A stretch of 64,000 bases of DNA from Melieria omissa (taxonomy: Eukaryota > Arthropoda > Insecta > Diptera > Ulidiidae): NCBI GenBank assembly GCA_963971225.1, contig OZ020269.1, positions 6,386,001 through 6,450,000 on the forward strand, written 5' to 3'. The notes beneath the pieces were generated by a model. The model saw nothing but the letters and a program-made list of their open reading frames with translations, did no database searches and had not been told where the DNA came from. The position numbers and the translations under genes were made by a program. Positions 24,501 to 36,500 of this stretch are shown here, piece by piece; positions within the stretch are counted from its first letter, which is position 1, and each line of letters opens with the position of its first letter.

Positions 24501-27500
24501 TGCTGGCTTGCTGATGTTCCTGGAGAGTGAGGAGAGCGTACCGGAGACTGATGTAGAAGATGACAAACTGAATTTTCGCGATAATCTGAAATTCGCTATT
24601 CAACATTCCAATAAGAATAGAAAAAACGTAATCGAAAAGCATTTACAGGTACTCTACTCCGCTTACTATTTAAATAGTACATTTTAATGGAAAATTTGAT
24701 GGATTTTTCAATTCAAAGGGTATTAAACATTGGGGCATGAGTCTTATCGAGCAACAGGATACTGCAGCCCAGGCCCTGAAGAATCGTCCGGTTGTGCTGC
24801 GCAATCGACGACAACGCAAGAAAAACAGCGATGCCATTATGAATTTGCCTTATTTCTTTTATAGTTTCGCCAAAGATCATAGCCTGCCGAATTTGATATG
24901 GAATCATAAGGTACACTAGCTTGCATATATAAATATAGAGTAGAACATACATATTACGATACTGTGTTGATTTCATTGGGAATTCGTGTAATTACACCTT
25001 GTATCATTGATTACAGACTCGCGAGGAGCTGCGGATTTGCTTGGAAAATGAATTGCGGCAATTCATCAATGATCGTGATTTGGCTGGTAACATGATTGTA
25101 GCATGGAACTATCAAGAATTCGAAGTAACTTATCAGGTAATAGAATATTTACGAGCGTAATTGTAACTAATTTTGTGAAGCTGTTTTTTAAATATATACT
25201 TTTATATTTGATTGCAAAGTGTTTGGCAGATGAAATTCAAATTGGCGATTATTACATTCGTTTAATACTGGAGAAAGATGATTGGCCGCAAAATCTTGTA
25301 AAAGATCCGTAAGTTGCATTGGCTAATTCAAAAAACTGTTTTCATCTAAAATACTTTAATACACAGCATTGAGCTCTTTAATGCCTTGTACCGCCGTGTT
25401 TTATGCCGCCAACGTGTAAACGATGACCAGTTGACGGTGGTCTCGTTGCAAGCACTGGCAAAAGTGTACCGTCGCTACCACAAAGAAATCGGTAGATTTA
25501 GCGATATGGCTTACATACTACAGCTGAGCGATCGCGTACGTAACCATACAAGTTAAAGTTTATGTTAACGAATTAATAGTTCCTATTATATTCATCAGAT
25601 TCATTAGAAATCCATATATTATTAGCATTAAAGTTTCTCACAAGAAAATTAAATTCATCTCTTTATGAATCCCGCTAGTGCCTGTCGCCATCCTTGCGTG
25701 ATGCCCTCATAAACCTCATCTCTTGCCTCGTTCTGGAGAAGGCAAACTGTCGTCCGCTGGTCGATCATGTGCAGTGCCTTGTGGACCTGATTACACTCGC
25801 TCATTTGCACAAAGGTCGTGCGCAGCCAAATACGAAGACAAATGTCATCGAAGCTGGTCCCAATATGGAGGCGTACGAAGAGAAAGACTGGTACTACAAC
25901 ATTGAAAAGGAGGGACAGAAACCTGAAAGACAGGGCCCCATTACGTACTCCGAACTAAAGGAGTTATGGAACAAGGGCGTCATTACACCGAAAACACGCT
26001 GCTGGGCAATTGGCATGGACGGCTGGCGCTCGCTGCAGCAGATACCGCAGCTCAAGTGGTGTCTAATTGCCAAGGGCACACCGCTGTATAACGAAACAGA
26101 ATTGTCCTCGAAACTGCTGGACATCCTGATCAAGTGCACGAGCTTCTTTCCAAGCCGTACGCAGAATGGCGCAGCCGTACTTATACCGGGACCAAAGCTG
26201 TCGCGTAAATTGTCTGAATTTGTCTGTCTTCCGCACATAGTGCAGGTGTGCCTCACGCACGACCCTGGCCTGTTGGAGCGTGTAGCCACGTTACTATGTC
26301 AGATCATGGAGGACAATCCGGAAATGCCGAAGGTGTACTTGACGGGCGTGTTCTACTTCATGCTAATGTACACTGGAAGCAATATTCTGCCGATAACGAA
26401 GTTCCTAAAAATGACACACATGAAACAGGGCTTTCGCAGCGATGAGGTGTGTTGACTATGACAGTTATGGGGGAAACAGTTAATTAAATGTTTAAATTAT
26501 AGACATCGCAGTCGGGCATTATGCACCGCAGCATACTAGGCCAGTTGCTGCCTGAGGCAATGGTATGTTTTTTGGAGAATTACAGCGCCGAGAAGTTTGC
26601 CGAAATATTCTTGGGAGAATTTGACACACCGGAAGCGATTTGGAGTTCGGAAATGCGACGTCTATTGATAGAGAAAATTTCAGCGCACATTGCCGACTTT
26701 ACGCCACGCTTGAAAGGACATACTATGGCACGGTACTTAACTATTTACGAAAAAGTTTACTTTCAAACTAACCAATGTTGAAATTTCTATTAGTTATCCT
26801 TACCTCGCGATCCCCGCCATCAGCTATCCACAGCTGGAGAATGAGCTTTTCTGCCATATTTACTACCTGCGCCATTTGAGTGACACACAAAAGTTTCCCA
26901 ACTGGCCCATTTCCGATCCAGTACAGCTGCTGAAACATACACTCGACGCATGGCGCAAAGAAGTCGAGAAAAAGCCACCACAAATGACAGTGCAACAAGC
27001 ATACCAAGACCTCGGCATCGAGTTGGCCAAGACACCAAAGCCGGATGAGTCGCTGATACGCAAGACCTATTATCGCCTGGCGCAGATGTACCATCCGGAC
27101 AAGAACCCTAATGGGCGCGAGATATTTGAGAAAGTCAATCAGGCCTACGAGTTCTTGTGTTCTCGTTCCGTGTGGTCGTCCGGAGGGCCGGATCCCAAAA
27201 ATATCGTGCTTATATTGCGAACGCAGAGCATTCTCTTCGAGCGCTATCCAGATGGTGCGTGCTTAACCAAATTGAGCTAACATTTGTGAATGTAGCAAAG
27301 TGCTAAACTTAATATTTGAAATTTGCAGTCCTGCGGCCCTACAAGTATGCTGGCTATCCTCAACTCATCAAAACCATACGGCTGGAGACACGCGACGACG
27401 ATCTATTCTCTAAGGAAGTGCAGTTGCTGTCCGCTGCCTCAGAGCTGTGCTACCACACAGTGCATTGCTCGGCGCTGAATGCTGAGGAGTTGCGGCGCGA

Positions 27501-30500
27501 GGAGGGTATCGAAGCACTATTGGAGGCGTACACCAGATGCGTTTCCATATTGGGTGCCGACTCTAAGCCCGAAGCTTTGCATTATCAAGTGATTTCCAAT
27601 GTGACTCGCTGTTTTGAGGTCGCTTGCAATTTTGAAAAATGTAAACAGAAGATAATCACATTGCCGCAATTGTTGGCAGATGTTTGCCGTGTTGTATACT
27701 TTAAGGTAATTGAATATTAATTTTCCAATGTCTAAGAATCTAGGAATTAAAAAATAATAATACTATTTAATAATAATAATATTTTTGCTTCAGCACACAC
27801 TCTCCGTGAGCTTAGTTACAAATATGGCCGCGAACAATTACGAATTACAATGCAATTTAACGCGCAATGGTGTACTCTGGTCGCTGTTGTTGTTTTGGTT
27901 CGACTACGACTACACACTGGATGAGAGCGGCGTACAGGCCAACGATAAAACCAATCAACAGCAGGTAGCCAACAATTTAGCGAAAATGTCCGTCCTAGCA
28001 TGTATTGCGCTAGCCGGGTATGGACTGGAATTACACAAGGACAACAACAAAGGCAGCGCTGAAACTAACAACTCACCAACAGCAGCCAAACTGACAAACC
28101 AAACCAAACCGAATGCCGGTGCTTCGCCTTTGGCATCGGCGTACACACAGAATGCACAGAACCCTCTGCAGAATGCCAGCAACCAATTGGCCATCACTGG
28201 CACTGCAGACTCGGAGACTAAAACAACCGTAGCCAAGCAAGATTCGAGTGCCAGCAACAAGTCTGATGGAACCGTTTCACCCACAGAAGACAGCGAGGAA
28301 CCGAAGTCAAATGATTCGAGTTTACAAAGGTATACAATCGTGTCGGATGCAAAGAACGCAATAGTAAAGCAAATTCTGGACCGCTTGCTAACTCCGTACA
28401 TTTCCAATAAATTGGCCAAGGAAAAGGCTAGTGAGGTACTTGAAAACAACTGCTTTGGTTCTCAGCCATTATAACTGACAATGTATTTCGCTATTTGCTT
28501 TGGGTGCAGATATTAAAGCTTCTCACTTCGAATACTCGCAATCCGTACCTGATATGGGACAACGGCACCAGGGCACAATTGCTAGACTTCCTGGATCAAT
28601 TGCGCACCACAGCAGTAAAGGAGACATTTGAAGACGTGGCGCAGGCTTACGAAGTGGTAGCCGACTTCGAATTCGATGCCAGCAAGTAAGAAGCTTAAAA
28701 GTTATTGTATTTCGATTTTGCTACAGTTTTTGGGTTAATTAATTAAATACATATATTTGTTTTTTTTCAGAGATGAACTGCAAATTGGTGGCATCTACAT
28801 ACGGATCTACAACGACATGCCTACATTCCCCATCGCTAAGCCGAAACAACTAATCATCGACCTGCTGGAGTACCTAAAGCAAGCATATCACTACTTGACC
28901 ACGTCCAAGCATACCAAAGTCACACGTGCCACCGGCAATGGCGGGACAGCCGTTGCTACGGCCGGAAACGATGGTATTCTCACTCCTACGCTGGCGCCCA
29001 ACCATCCGCAACTGCAGCATCAACACAGCAAAGGCAGCACTTTCGACGAGGTGCTTAACGCCTACAATCGCTCCAAAATTCGTAGCAAACTCGAGTCCAA
29101 CACCATGCTGGAGGCACAAAAACTACAACAGCAATACAGATACGATTTTGCAAACGACGGCGCCTTGGAGAAACATGTTGTAATGGTTCTGCAATCACTG
29201 ATGGCCGTCATCAAGTCCAATGCGGAGGTGGAAATCCAATGCATTGGTAACTTTGACATGATTTTCGGTTTCCTTGCACACAACTTATTCCCAGATGTAA
29301 GTGACATGTTACATGTTTTGTTAATTATTGTTTTTTACGAGTGATGTGCTAACTCTGAGTTCCTTTTAAATATTCTTTTCATATTTAATTAGTACGTTTT
29401 GAATTCTATCGACTAATCAGTCAACGGCCATCTTATTACAAACATGCTTTATTTCGTTTAATTTAAATTTTGACTTATTACAGAATACCGCCGTCAAGGC
29501 TGTAGCTTTAGAAGTGGTTGCCTTGGTTTCACGCAACAAGGACTGCGTTTCAGAGATTGCTGCCTGCGAAATACTCGGTCAATTCTTAGTGGCGCTGAAA
29601 GATCCCGATTTGCGCCACAGCCAAGTCAAAGTGCTGGAAACACTGTCCGGCCTCATGAATGTGCAAGAGATGATCAAAGAGGCGCAAAACAAAGGCGCCG
29701 TGATTTATTTGCTGGACATGTTCTGCAATTCACGTAATCCGCAAATACGGGAAATGTGCGCTGAGATAATGGCCAAGATGACGGCCGACCGTCTAAGTGG
29801 CCCAAAGGTATTTTTCAACTTTATTTTTCTTGAGACTTATTTACACTCAAGTGTAACTCGGTTGCAGGTGCGTATTACGATATCCAAATTTTTGCCACCG
29901 CTCTTTGTGGACGCCATGGTGGAGTCACCTCAAACCTCGGTGCAATTATTTGAATCTATACATGAACACCCGGAGTTGATTTGGAATGATAAGACCCGTA
30001 TGAATGTATGCGATGCCGTAGCTGAGATGTGTGAGAGGTGCGTCGAATGGACTATTGTTACGCCGGCGATTATTACGTTATCTATTTTACGATTGCTCTT
30101 CTAGTTTCTACAAAACTCAGAAACTCAACGAAAAGCACCTCTGGAAAGATCCGGAAGTACTTAAGGATATTGTATCTAATGAAATTGTAGTGGCGGGTGT
30201 ATATCTGCGACTATTCGTTAGCAATCCAGCCTGGACGCTGCGTAAACCAAAGCAGTTTCTATCCGATTTGTTGGACTTTGTTGTGGATCAAATAAGCAAG
30301 AGTTCATCTGAGGTTAAACTTTCATTGATTCGCACATGCGAATGCTCAAACTTTAACGCTTGTTTGACTTTTTTTACATACATTAATAGAAGGACGTTTT
30401 GGAGTTGTCAACTACGGCACTTGTAGAATTGCTACGGTCGCAGCCAAATCTGGCTGATGATATTCCCGTGTTGGGCCATATACCGAAGCTATTCAATTTG

Positions 30501-31382
30501 TTGTCGGTGCAGCCAATGAGCACGTTATCAGTATTACATCAGCTATCTTTGTCGGAGGTAATATACGCATTAATTTTAACAAAAAATTTCAATTATTTCT
30601 AACAGCCTGTGTCAGTTTCGAAGTTGTTAAGTATACAAAAGTGTGCTTTGCATGTAAATATTAATCAAACTGTATTATATCCAGACGACTACTTGAATAT
30701 TGTTCAGAAGTGATACTATATTTATGGGCTAATTAACCGAAAATTTCTTTGCCAGTTTTGCGTAAGCGCCGTTTCGCAAACAGAATGCATCCTACCGCTA
30801 AAAAGATGTATGGAGCATAATCGCGACTGCATTGAGAAAGCTTGCGAGGCATTGAGCCGCTTTTTCAAGTACCAGCACGTACGTAGCAAACCTCGTTTTC
30901 CCTTAGTAAAAGCTTGGTCACTAGGCGAACTTTATTTAACAGGATTCACTCATTAGCCAGTCACTAGAGGTGGGTCTTATTCCTTTCTTGCTCGGGCTGT
31001 TGGACAGTCGCTTGGAGTATGTGGACAACGCATCAGCTGTGAAGGCGCAAATTGTGGCCGCTCTTAAGGGCATGACACACAATCTTAACTACGGTGACCG
31101 TGTCACGCAAATACTGCTGAAACATCCCATTTGGTCAGAGTACAAAGATCAACGACATGACCTCTTCATAACTGACACAAATATAAGAGGATATCTTACC
31201 GGTAGGCGTAACTGCAGCAATCTATTTCAACATGATTTCTTTGACGAAATTGTTACTGTTCGGCAGGTATCAATCCAACGGCTGGTTACCTGACCCAGGG
31301 ACCGGCGCAAAATGTTGACGTACTGACCTCACCGCCACCGATTGACCGTGATGATCCGTCGGCGCGGCCGGCTGTGGATTAG
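21502..31382 (+). CDS. Rme-8: RME-8, endosomal DnaJ-domain protein, 27 exons
   Basis: Exons: 21502-21693, 22149-22289, 22376-22520, 22665-22863, 22933-23437, 23501-23679, 23755-23962, 24025-24435, 24499-24648, 24719-24910, 25017-25136, 25220-25308, 25367-25535, 25679-26446, 26503-26732, 26794-27254, 27329-27705, 27794-28435, 28510-28685, 28771-29296, 29484-29807, 29868-30037, 30105-30312, 30390-30557, 30756-30878, 30943-31201, 31267-31382 (7248 nt, 2415 aa). RME-8 (DNAJC13) recruits Hsc70 to endosomes and works with retromer and SNX1 in recycling. The N-terminus [18 protein letters not shown] is the conserved PH-like membrane-binding start. A GYF-like segment [20 protein letters not shown] precedes the J domain, whose HPDKNPNG lies near residue 1333. 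Four IWN-type repeats are visible ([46 protein letters not shown]). The rest is armadillo-like helical sequence. Length fits the roughly 2400-aa family. Confidence 0.96.
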
Positions 31383-31948
31383 ATAACGTTACTTCGAAGC
31401 TTCGGAACTCAGCATGTTATCGAATTTTGCATTGAGAAATTTACAATGAAGTGCAGCGAGTATTGTAAGAACGAATGTCGCACAGTAATGTATTTGTAAT
31501 TAGGTCCATACGTTGCGGAATTAGTTTGTGCATTAGGTCTTTGTATTAAATGTATTTCTCTTTCGTTATGCTTATACTTTTCTAATGCAAGATATAGGGG
31601 ATATATTTTTAGACATGCTATTATTTTCCTTACATACTGACTTGTTCAATAGCAGACATACATACGAGCTACGTGCATATTGAAAGTCGGATTGCGTCGT
31701 ATAATAAGTACGTAATGCATAGAAGGGTTTTGAAATAGGCAACACCACACAGCACACACTCACACAAAACAAAATACGCAAATGGAGCTAATACTGTATT
31801 GTATAATGCAATCTGGTTTACACATGAAATTTTTATATTTATAGATTGTAATAATACAATACGATGATATATATTGCATACCAATTCAACATATACATAC
31901 ACACACGCCCACATATGCATATATTATGAATAACTTAAAGTGATACAA

Positions 31949-31954
31949 AATAAA
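31949..31954 (+). terminator. Rme-8 polyadenylation signal AATAAA
   Basis: AATAAA lies about 570 bp after the Rme-8 stop and is the best candidate for its 3' end. Confidence 0.55.
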
Positions 31955-31988
31955 CTGATTCATTTTGAATGAACATTCAATGGTTTCG

Positions 31989-31994
31989 TTTATT
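31989..31994 (-). terminator. Candidate polyadenylation signal for the leftward membrane-protein gene
   Basis: TTTATT on the plus strand is AATAAA for the gene ending at 32118. It is 35 bp from the Rme-8 signal on the other strand, so the two transcripts probably overlap at their 3' ends. Confidence 0.5.
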
Positions 31995-32117
31995 TTCGCT
32001 TCACTTATGCTTGACCCCTTTGTCTGCTGCTCCACAGCTCATTCCATAAAATCTAAAACAGAAAATTACACTTTGGTGGTTGCGTCTTGATGCGACGCAG
32101 TCGCGTAACATGTTTGT

Positions 32118-32586
32118 TCAGTTACCGAACAGCAGACACAACGCCAACCGTATGTAGTCAATGGTCGAGGCGATCGCGGTGCCCACAATGCGCCAGCGCT
32201 CAAGGTACAGCATCACAAATATTTTATACTTTTCATTGGAGATTTTGAAGTTAACCAGATGTCGCAAATAGCTGAGAACGTCCAGCTGCGGTGGATAATC
32301 GAAGCCCCAGTGACTGTGTAACAAAAAGGTCTCACCATGAATCACGATTATAACAATTTGTAAACGATTATTCTGGCTCATACCTTTCCATGAGGAACTG
32401 CACTGTAACATACGTCCAGAGAAATATCACAGTCGGATATATTATTGGCAGCAGGATGAACACAATCAGAATGCAGGAACAGAACATTTTTAATATGGTG
32501 GGAAAGGGCAACGGTTGCATCCATGTCTCCACCAAATGCTCCACAAACGGCTGCATATAGTAGATTATTTTACTGAATAGCGACAT
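32118..32586 (-). CDS. Unrecognised small membrane protein, 132 aa, 2 exons
   Basis: Coding exons in transcript order are 32586-32384 and 32313-32118 (399 nt); joining GAA AG|GTATGA to CACAG|T keeps the frame. The protein starts MSLFSKIIYYMQPFVEHLVE. It has a strong hydrophobic segment at about residues 34-58 (FCSCILIVFILLPIIYPTVI) and probably a second near the C-terminus (IASTIDYIRLALCLLFG), so it is likely a small membrane protein with one or two spans. Between them lies HWGFDYPPQLDVLSYLRHLV. I do not recognise a family. The clean intron, steady fly-type codon use and placement between two real genes argue that it is real. It is convergent with Rme-8 and divergent from Med23. Confidence 0.72.
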
Positions 32587-33525
32587 CTCCTTCCACTGGT
32601 CAAGTAGTATTGAAAATATAAAAATTGTAAATTAAATTCGCGTCCTTTGGAAATATATAAATTAAATTTAAAAAGCAACAGATACTAATTTTTTCGCCCT
32701 AATAAAAATGTATAACCATTGTGAGTGTTGTGTGAGCACATGTGTAAGTAAGAAATGGCTTACATCTTCACAAATTGTTCAACCTTTAAAACAACTAAAT
32801 CCTAATACGAGAACATCAAAATACTTGTGACAAATCTGAACGGAAAGCATTCATTTCACTGAACTATTTATGTACTAAATAACGCTTTCAAGCATAAGTG
32901 ACTTGCTACTTACAACTTTTCGCTGGTGTAATGGTTTGTGCCAAATCTTGCGATACATTTCCCTGCGTTATCAGAGGAAAACACATCTCACTCTCAATAC
33001 ACATACAATTTTGATAGCGATGGCTTAAATAGTTAAACAAGATTTTTGGTTTATTGACCAAAAATTTTCAAAATTTGAACGTTCAATTTTTTTTGAATTG
33101 TGTCTTTAAATTGTTTGTTAATCTGTCAGAATGTGTACGGGTGGCAATACAATAAATCTCTCGGTTGGAAATGAGTGTTGCCATTTACATGGAGCCATCG
33201 CTTTTGAACGGTTTCATTCCTAAATTTGATATCAATATGACCATTAAACAGACATACAACTGGTGTTTAGTGCTAATATTGAGCTCTAATATAATTATGT
33301 AATTACTTTCCACATTATTAAACTATTATAAGCAAGTTCAACCAAGAAATTACAATCATGCTGGCAACATTGCTGGAGCCGGCTTTTATTAACGGTCTGG
33401 CAGCACGGAGTGCGTGGCCGGCAAGCCGAGCAAAAATATTTACAATTCTGCGAATTGTATTAAAATCCTTTAGCATTTAATTTATTGCTACCTATAAGTT
33501 GCGTTTAGTTTAAAATTAGTGCAGG
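32587..33525. promoter_or_regulatory. Divergent promoter region before Med23
   Basis: The 939 bp separate the starts of the leftward membrane-protein gene and Med23. An upstream frame beginning ATG CTG GCA ACA at 33358 runs 40 codons to a stop at 33480, and could act as a small upstream ORF if it is in the Med23 transcript. The sequence around 33180-33235 resembles the start of that frame (both contain GGAGCC followed by TTTT and AACGGT). No core promoter element was clear. Confidence 0.45.
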
Positions 33526-36500
33526 ATGGACATGGAGGTATTGGATGCTGTTAGCAGCTTTTTGGTAGGTGTGCAGATTGCTTACAAACTGAAGTGGAAG
33601 TCTAAAACAGGCTGACGTTTTCCCTTCTTCGTGCAGAAAGTGGAGCCCATTGAGGAGGCGTTCCTCAGTGTTATTGTGTACAAAACAAATGGCGAGCAGG
33701 ATAAGGCGACGAGTTTTACCAACGACATTGGTAAGAAGCACGCGTGTATGCTTTAAACTATGTATTAAATTGTAGCAACATTCTCCTTTCGTCGGTGCCA
33801 ACTCATCTGTGAAGTGAGCAAATTCGCAAATGTCCCACAAGACAACAAGGAGGGTGTGGTGCGGCAGTACTTGCAACGAGCAGCCGTTGCCACTAACGTC
33901 AGCCACCTGCGTGTACTGATGCATACATTGGGCAAGCTAGCCGAGTCGCACCTCATCACGGCCAGGTATGCACTCATCCGGCAATGATACTTCAATGTAA
34001 AAATCGTGCGAATTGTGTTTTCAGAATGCTGTGCGAGAAGATTTTGTTCTGTGACAAACTGGTTTACGAGAACAAGAACTTCTGGGTCGAGAGTTTCAAG
34101 CTGATTAAGCGTGTCCTTGTGCACGTGGACTACAAGGGAGTGCGAGAGATAATGAAGGTACGGAGTTATTGTAGAAAAGCATTATTATTTGCCTTCACCT
34201 TATGCCTTCTGCTGCGTAGATTTGCCGGGACAAGGCGCAAACATTTCCGCTCAACATCAATGTCACCTACCTGCCACAGCTGCTGGCACTAGAGGAGACC
34301 ATACGTTACATATTCGATCGTGAGAACTGTCTGCTGCCGGCCTACTTTATTGTCAATGAGATTATGAAACCCTTTCCATACCACTGGGTGAGTTGCTTAT
34401 TGGTGCTATGCAGCGCTTTAAAAATTACCTTCTCCCCTACGTCAACAGAAAATCAACAAATTAATGACTGATTTTGTCGAGGATTTTCGCAACACCGCAC
34501 AAATGGTCTCCATAATTGGGCATTCGCACATGTTGCCTATTGTGGAGCATTTCGGATATGCGGATCACATGATGAACTCGTGGAAGTTAGATCACACTAC
34601 GCTCAAATTTAACTTCAAAGGCAGCTTGCCGTATGAACCCGAATTGTTGGAGGAGCAGACGCAGTTGCTGCGCTACGTGCTTGACCAGCCGTACTCCAAA
34701 GAGATGGTGTCAGTTATGCTCACTTTACAGAAGCAGCCAAAGCAACGATGCAATGCGTTGGAGGAGCAGCTGGTGAATTTGATTATCTCGGCTATGGAAA
34801 TGACGGAAAGCAACGAGTCACTGGCTGGCAGTGGCTTTAACGTCTCCGAAGAACAGATCTCGATGAACGAATGGGTTTGGCTGCATCTTTCATCGCAGCT
34901 AATCTATTTCGTGCTCTTTCAGTTCGTCAGCTTTTTGCACATTGTCCTGGCACTGTACGACAAGGTGAGTGTAAACGGGGCATGCAGTATTTTTCATAAA
35001 GTTAAAAAAATTGTATATTGCAGCTTTCGAAAAAGGAACTACGCAAGGGACGCGATCAGCTAATGTGGGTTCTGTTGCAGTTCATATCGGGCAGCATACA
35101 AAAAAATCCGGTTGGTATTCATCGACACTGAATGCATGAGAAACTAACTACCATTGAAAATTTGCAGATTACAAATTTTCTACCCACGTTCAAACTGCTT
35201 GACTTGCTGTATCCCGATCAGGAGCCGCTGAAGTTGCCAGATTGTACCAAGTCGTCCTTGTTGCGACAAGTACGTTTTTAGCTTAAAAATTACATCGGTC
35301 GTACAGTCTTGTATTTCTAGAACTACTCAGTGTGCACATAACTACCAATTTTGTAGTACTATATCCACCTATAAATATCAGTGCCCTGTTTCGCACTCAG
35401 GTCTATAAACCTTCACACTATTGGCAATGTGTGCTTTCAATGCGTTTTAGTAAAAAAAATTGCATTTCTGTATTAAAATTCATTATAAGTATTTTAGATT
35501 TGAAGATTTTTGATTCAAAGTAATTGTACGTTGTTGGCAGATGGCACCTATTTGCATTTGGATACACTTGATGAAAAAAGCCCGCTTGGAGAATATGAAC
35601 ATAAACAGACCACTGCCAATCGCTTTAAAGAATCACCATGAGTAAGTGTAATGCAAAATGTGTAATAACAAATGTGAAATGTGTATTTTGGTTTGCTTCC
35701 AGTTTTCTACAACATTTGGTAATGCCCAGCACCATGATGTCAATGAGCCTGGGCAACGATTTCCGAATAATCTTAATATGCAATGCGTACTCTACTAATC
35801 AGGAGTACTTTGCACGTCCAATGAACTTACTTGTGGAAGCGCTTAATGGCAATGCCAAAGCAGCTGGTGGTGGCCAAGTCGCATCGGCGCCATTCTCGAT
35901 GGTTGTTTTGGACAGTCTGACAGTGCACAGCAAAATGTCACTAATACACAGGTGAAAAATGAAACAACGTGATACGTAAAGAAGTTCATATTTAAATGAT
36001 TTTTCGCACTCGCAGTTTTGTTACGCAAATGATCAAGCAAGCGCAAACCAAAAGCTCTGTGCCGGCGCCAGCGCTAGTGGAAACCTACGCTCGTCTGCTG
36101 GTCTACACAGAAATAGAGTCTTTAGGCATTAAGGGATTCTTGCGTAAGCATTGCGTTGTATTTAAGTTTGAAGCTCGCATGAAAGTGGGTATTTACAAAA
36201 TTATGTTTTTTTGCAGTGCAACTGTTGCCCACTGTGTTTAAGCATCATGCCTGGGGTATACTACACACGCTGCTGGAGATGTTTTCGTATCGACTACATC
36301 ACATACCAACGCACTATCGACTGCAGCTGTTGTCGCATTGCACGTTGGTGTCAGTGCCACAATCCAACAAAATGCAACTGAATTTGTGGTAAACTGTCAA
36401 TATATTGAATTTACCGACTTTGCGTCAAGCTTATCTTGCTCTAAATTTGATTTCAAGTTTCGAATCCACCGCCCTACGCCTCATAATTGGACTGGGCTCC

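Larger units (their letters stand above)
31383..32117. other. Rme-8 3' UTR and convergent gene end
   Basis: This spacer holds the Rme-8 3' UTR (AATAAA at 31949-31954) and the 3' UTR of the leftward membrane-protein gene (AATAAA on the minus strand at 31994-31989). No coding sequence was seen. Confidence 0.65.

Noticed and set aside
33505..34124. Minus-strand frames over Med23 exons 1-4
   Set aside because: They are shadows of the Med23 coding exons, whose splice sites and homology are clear.
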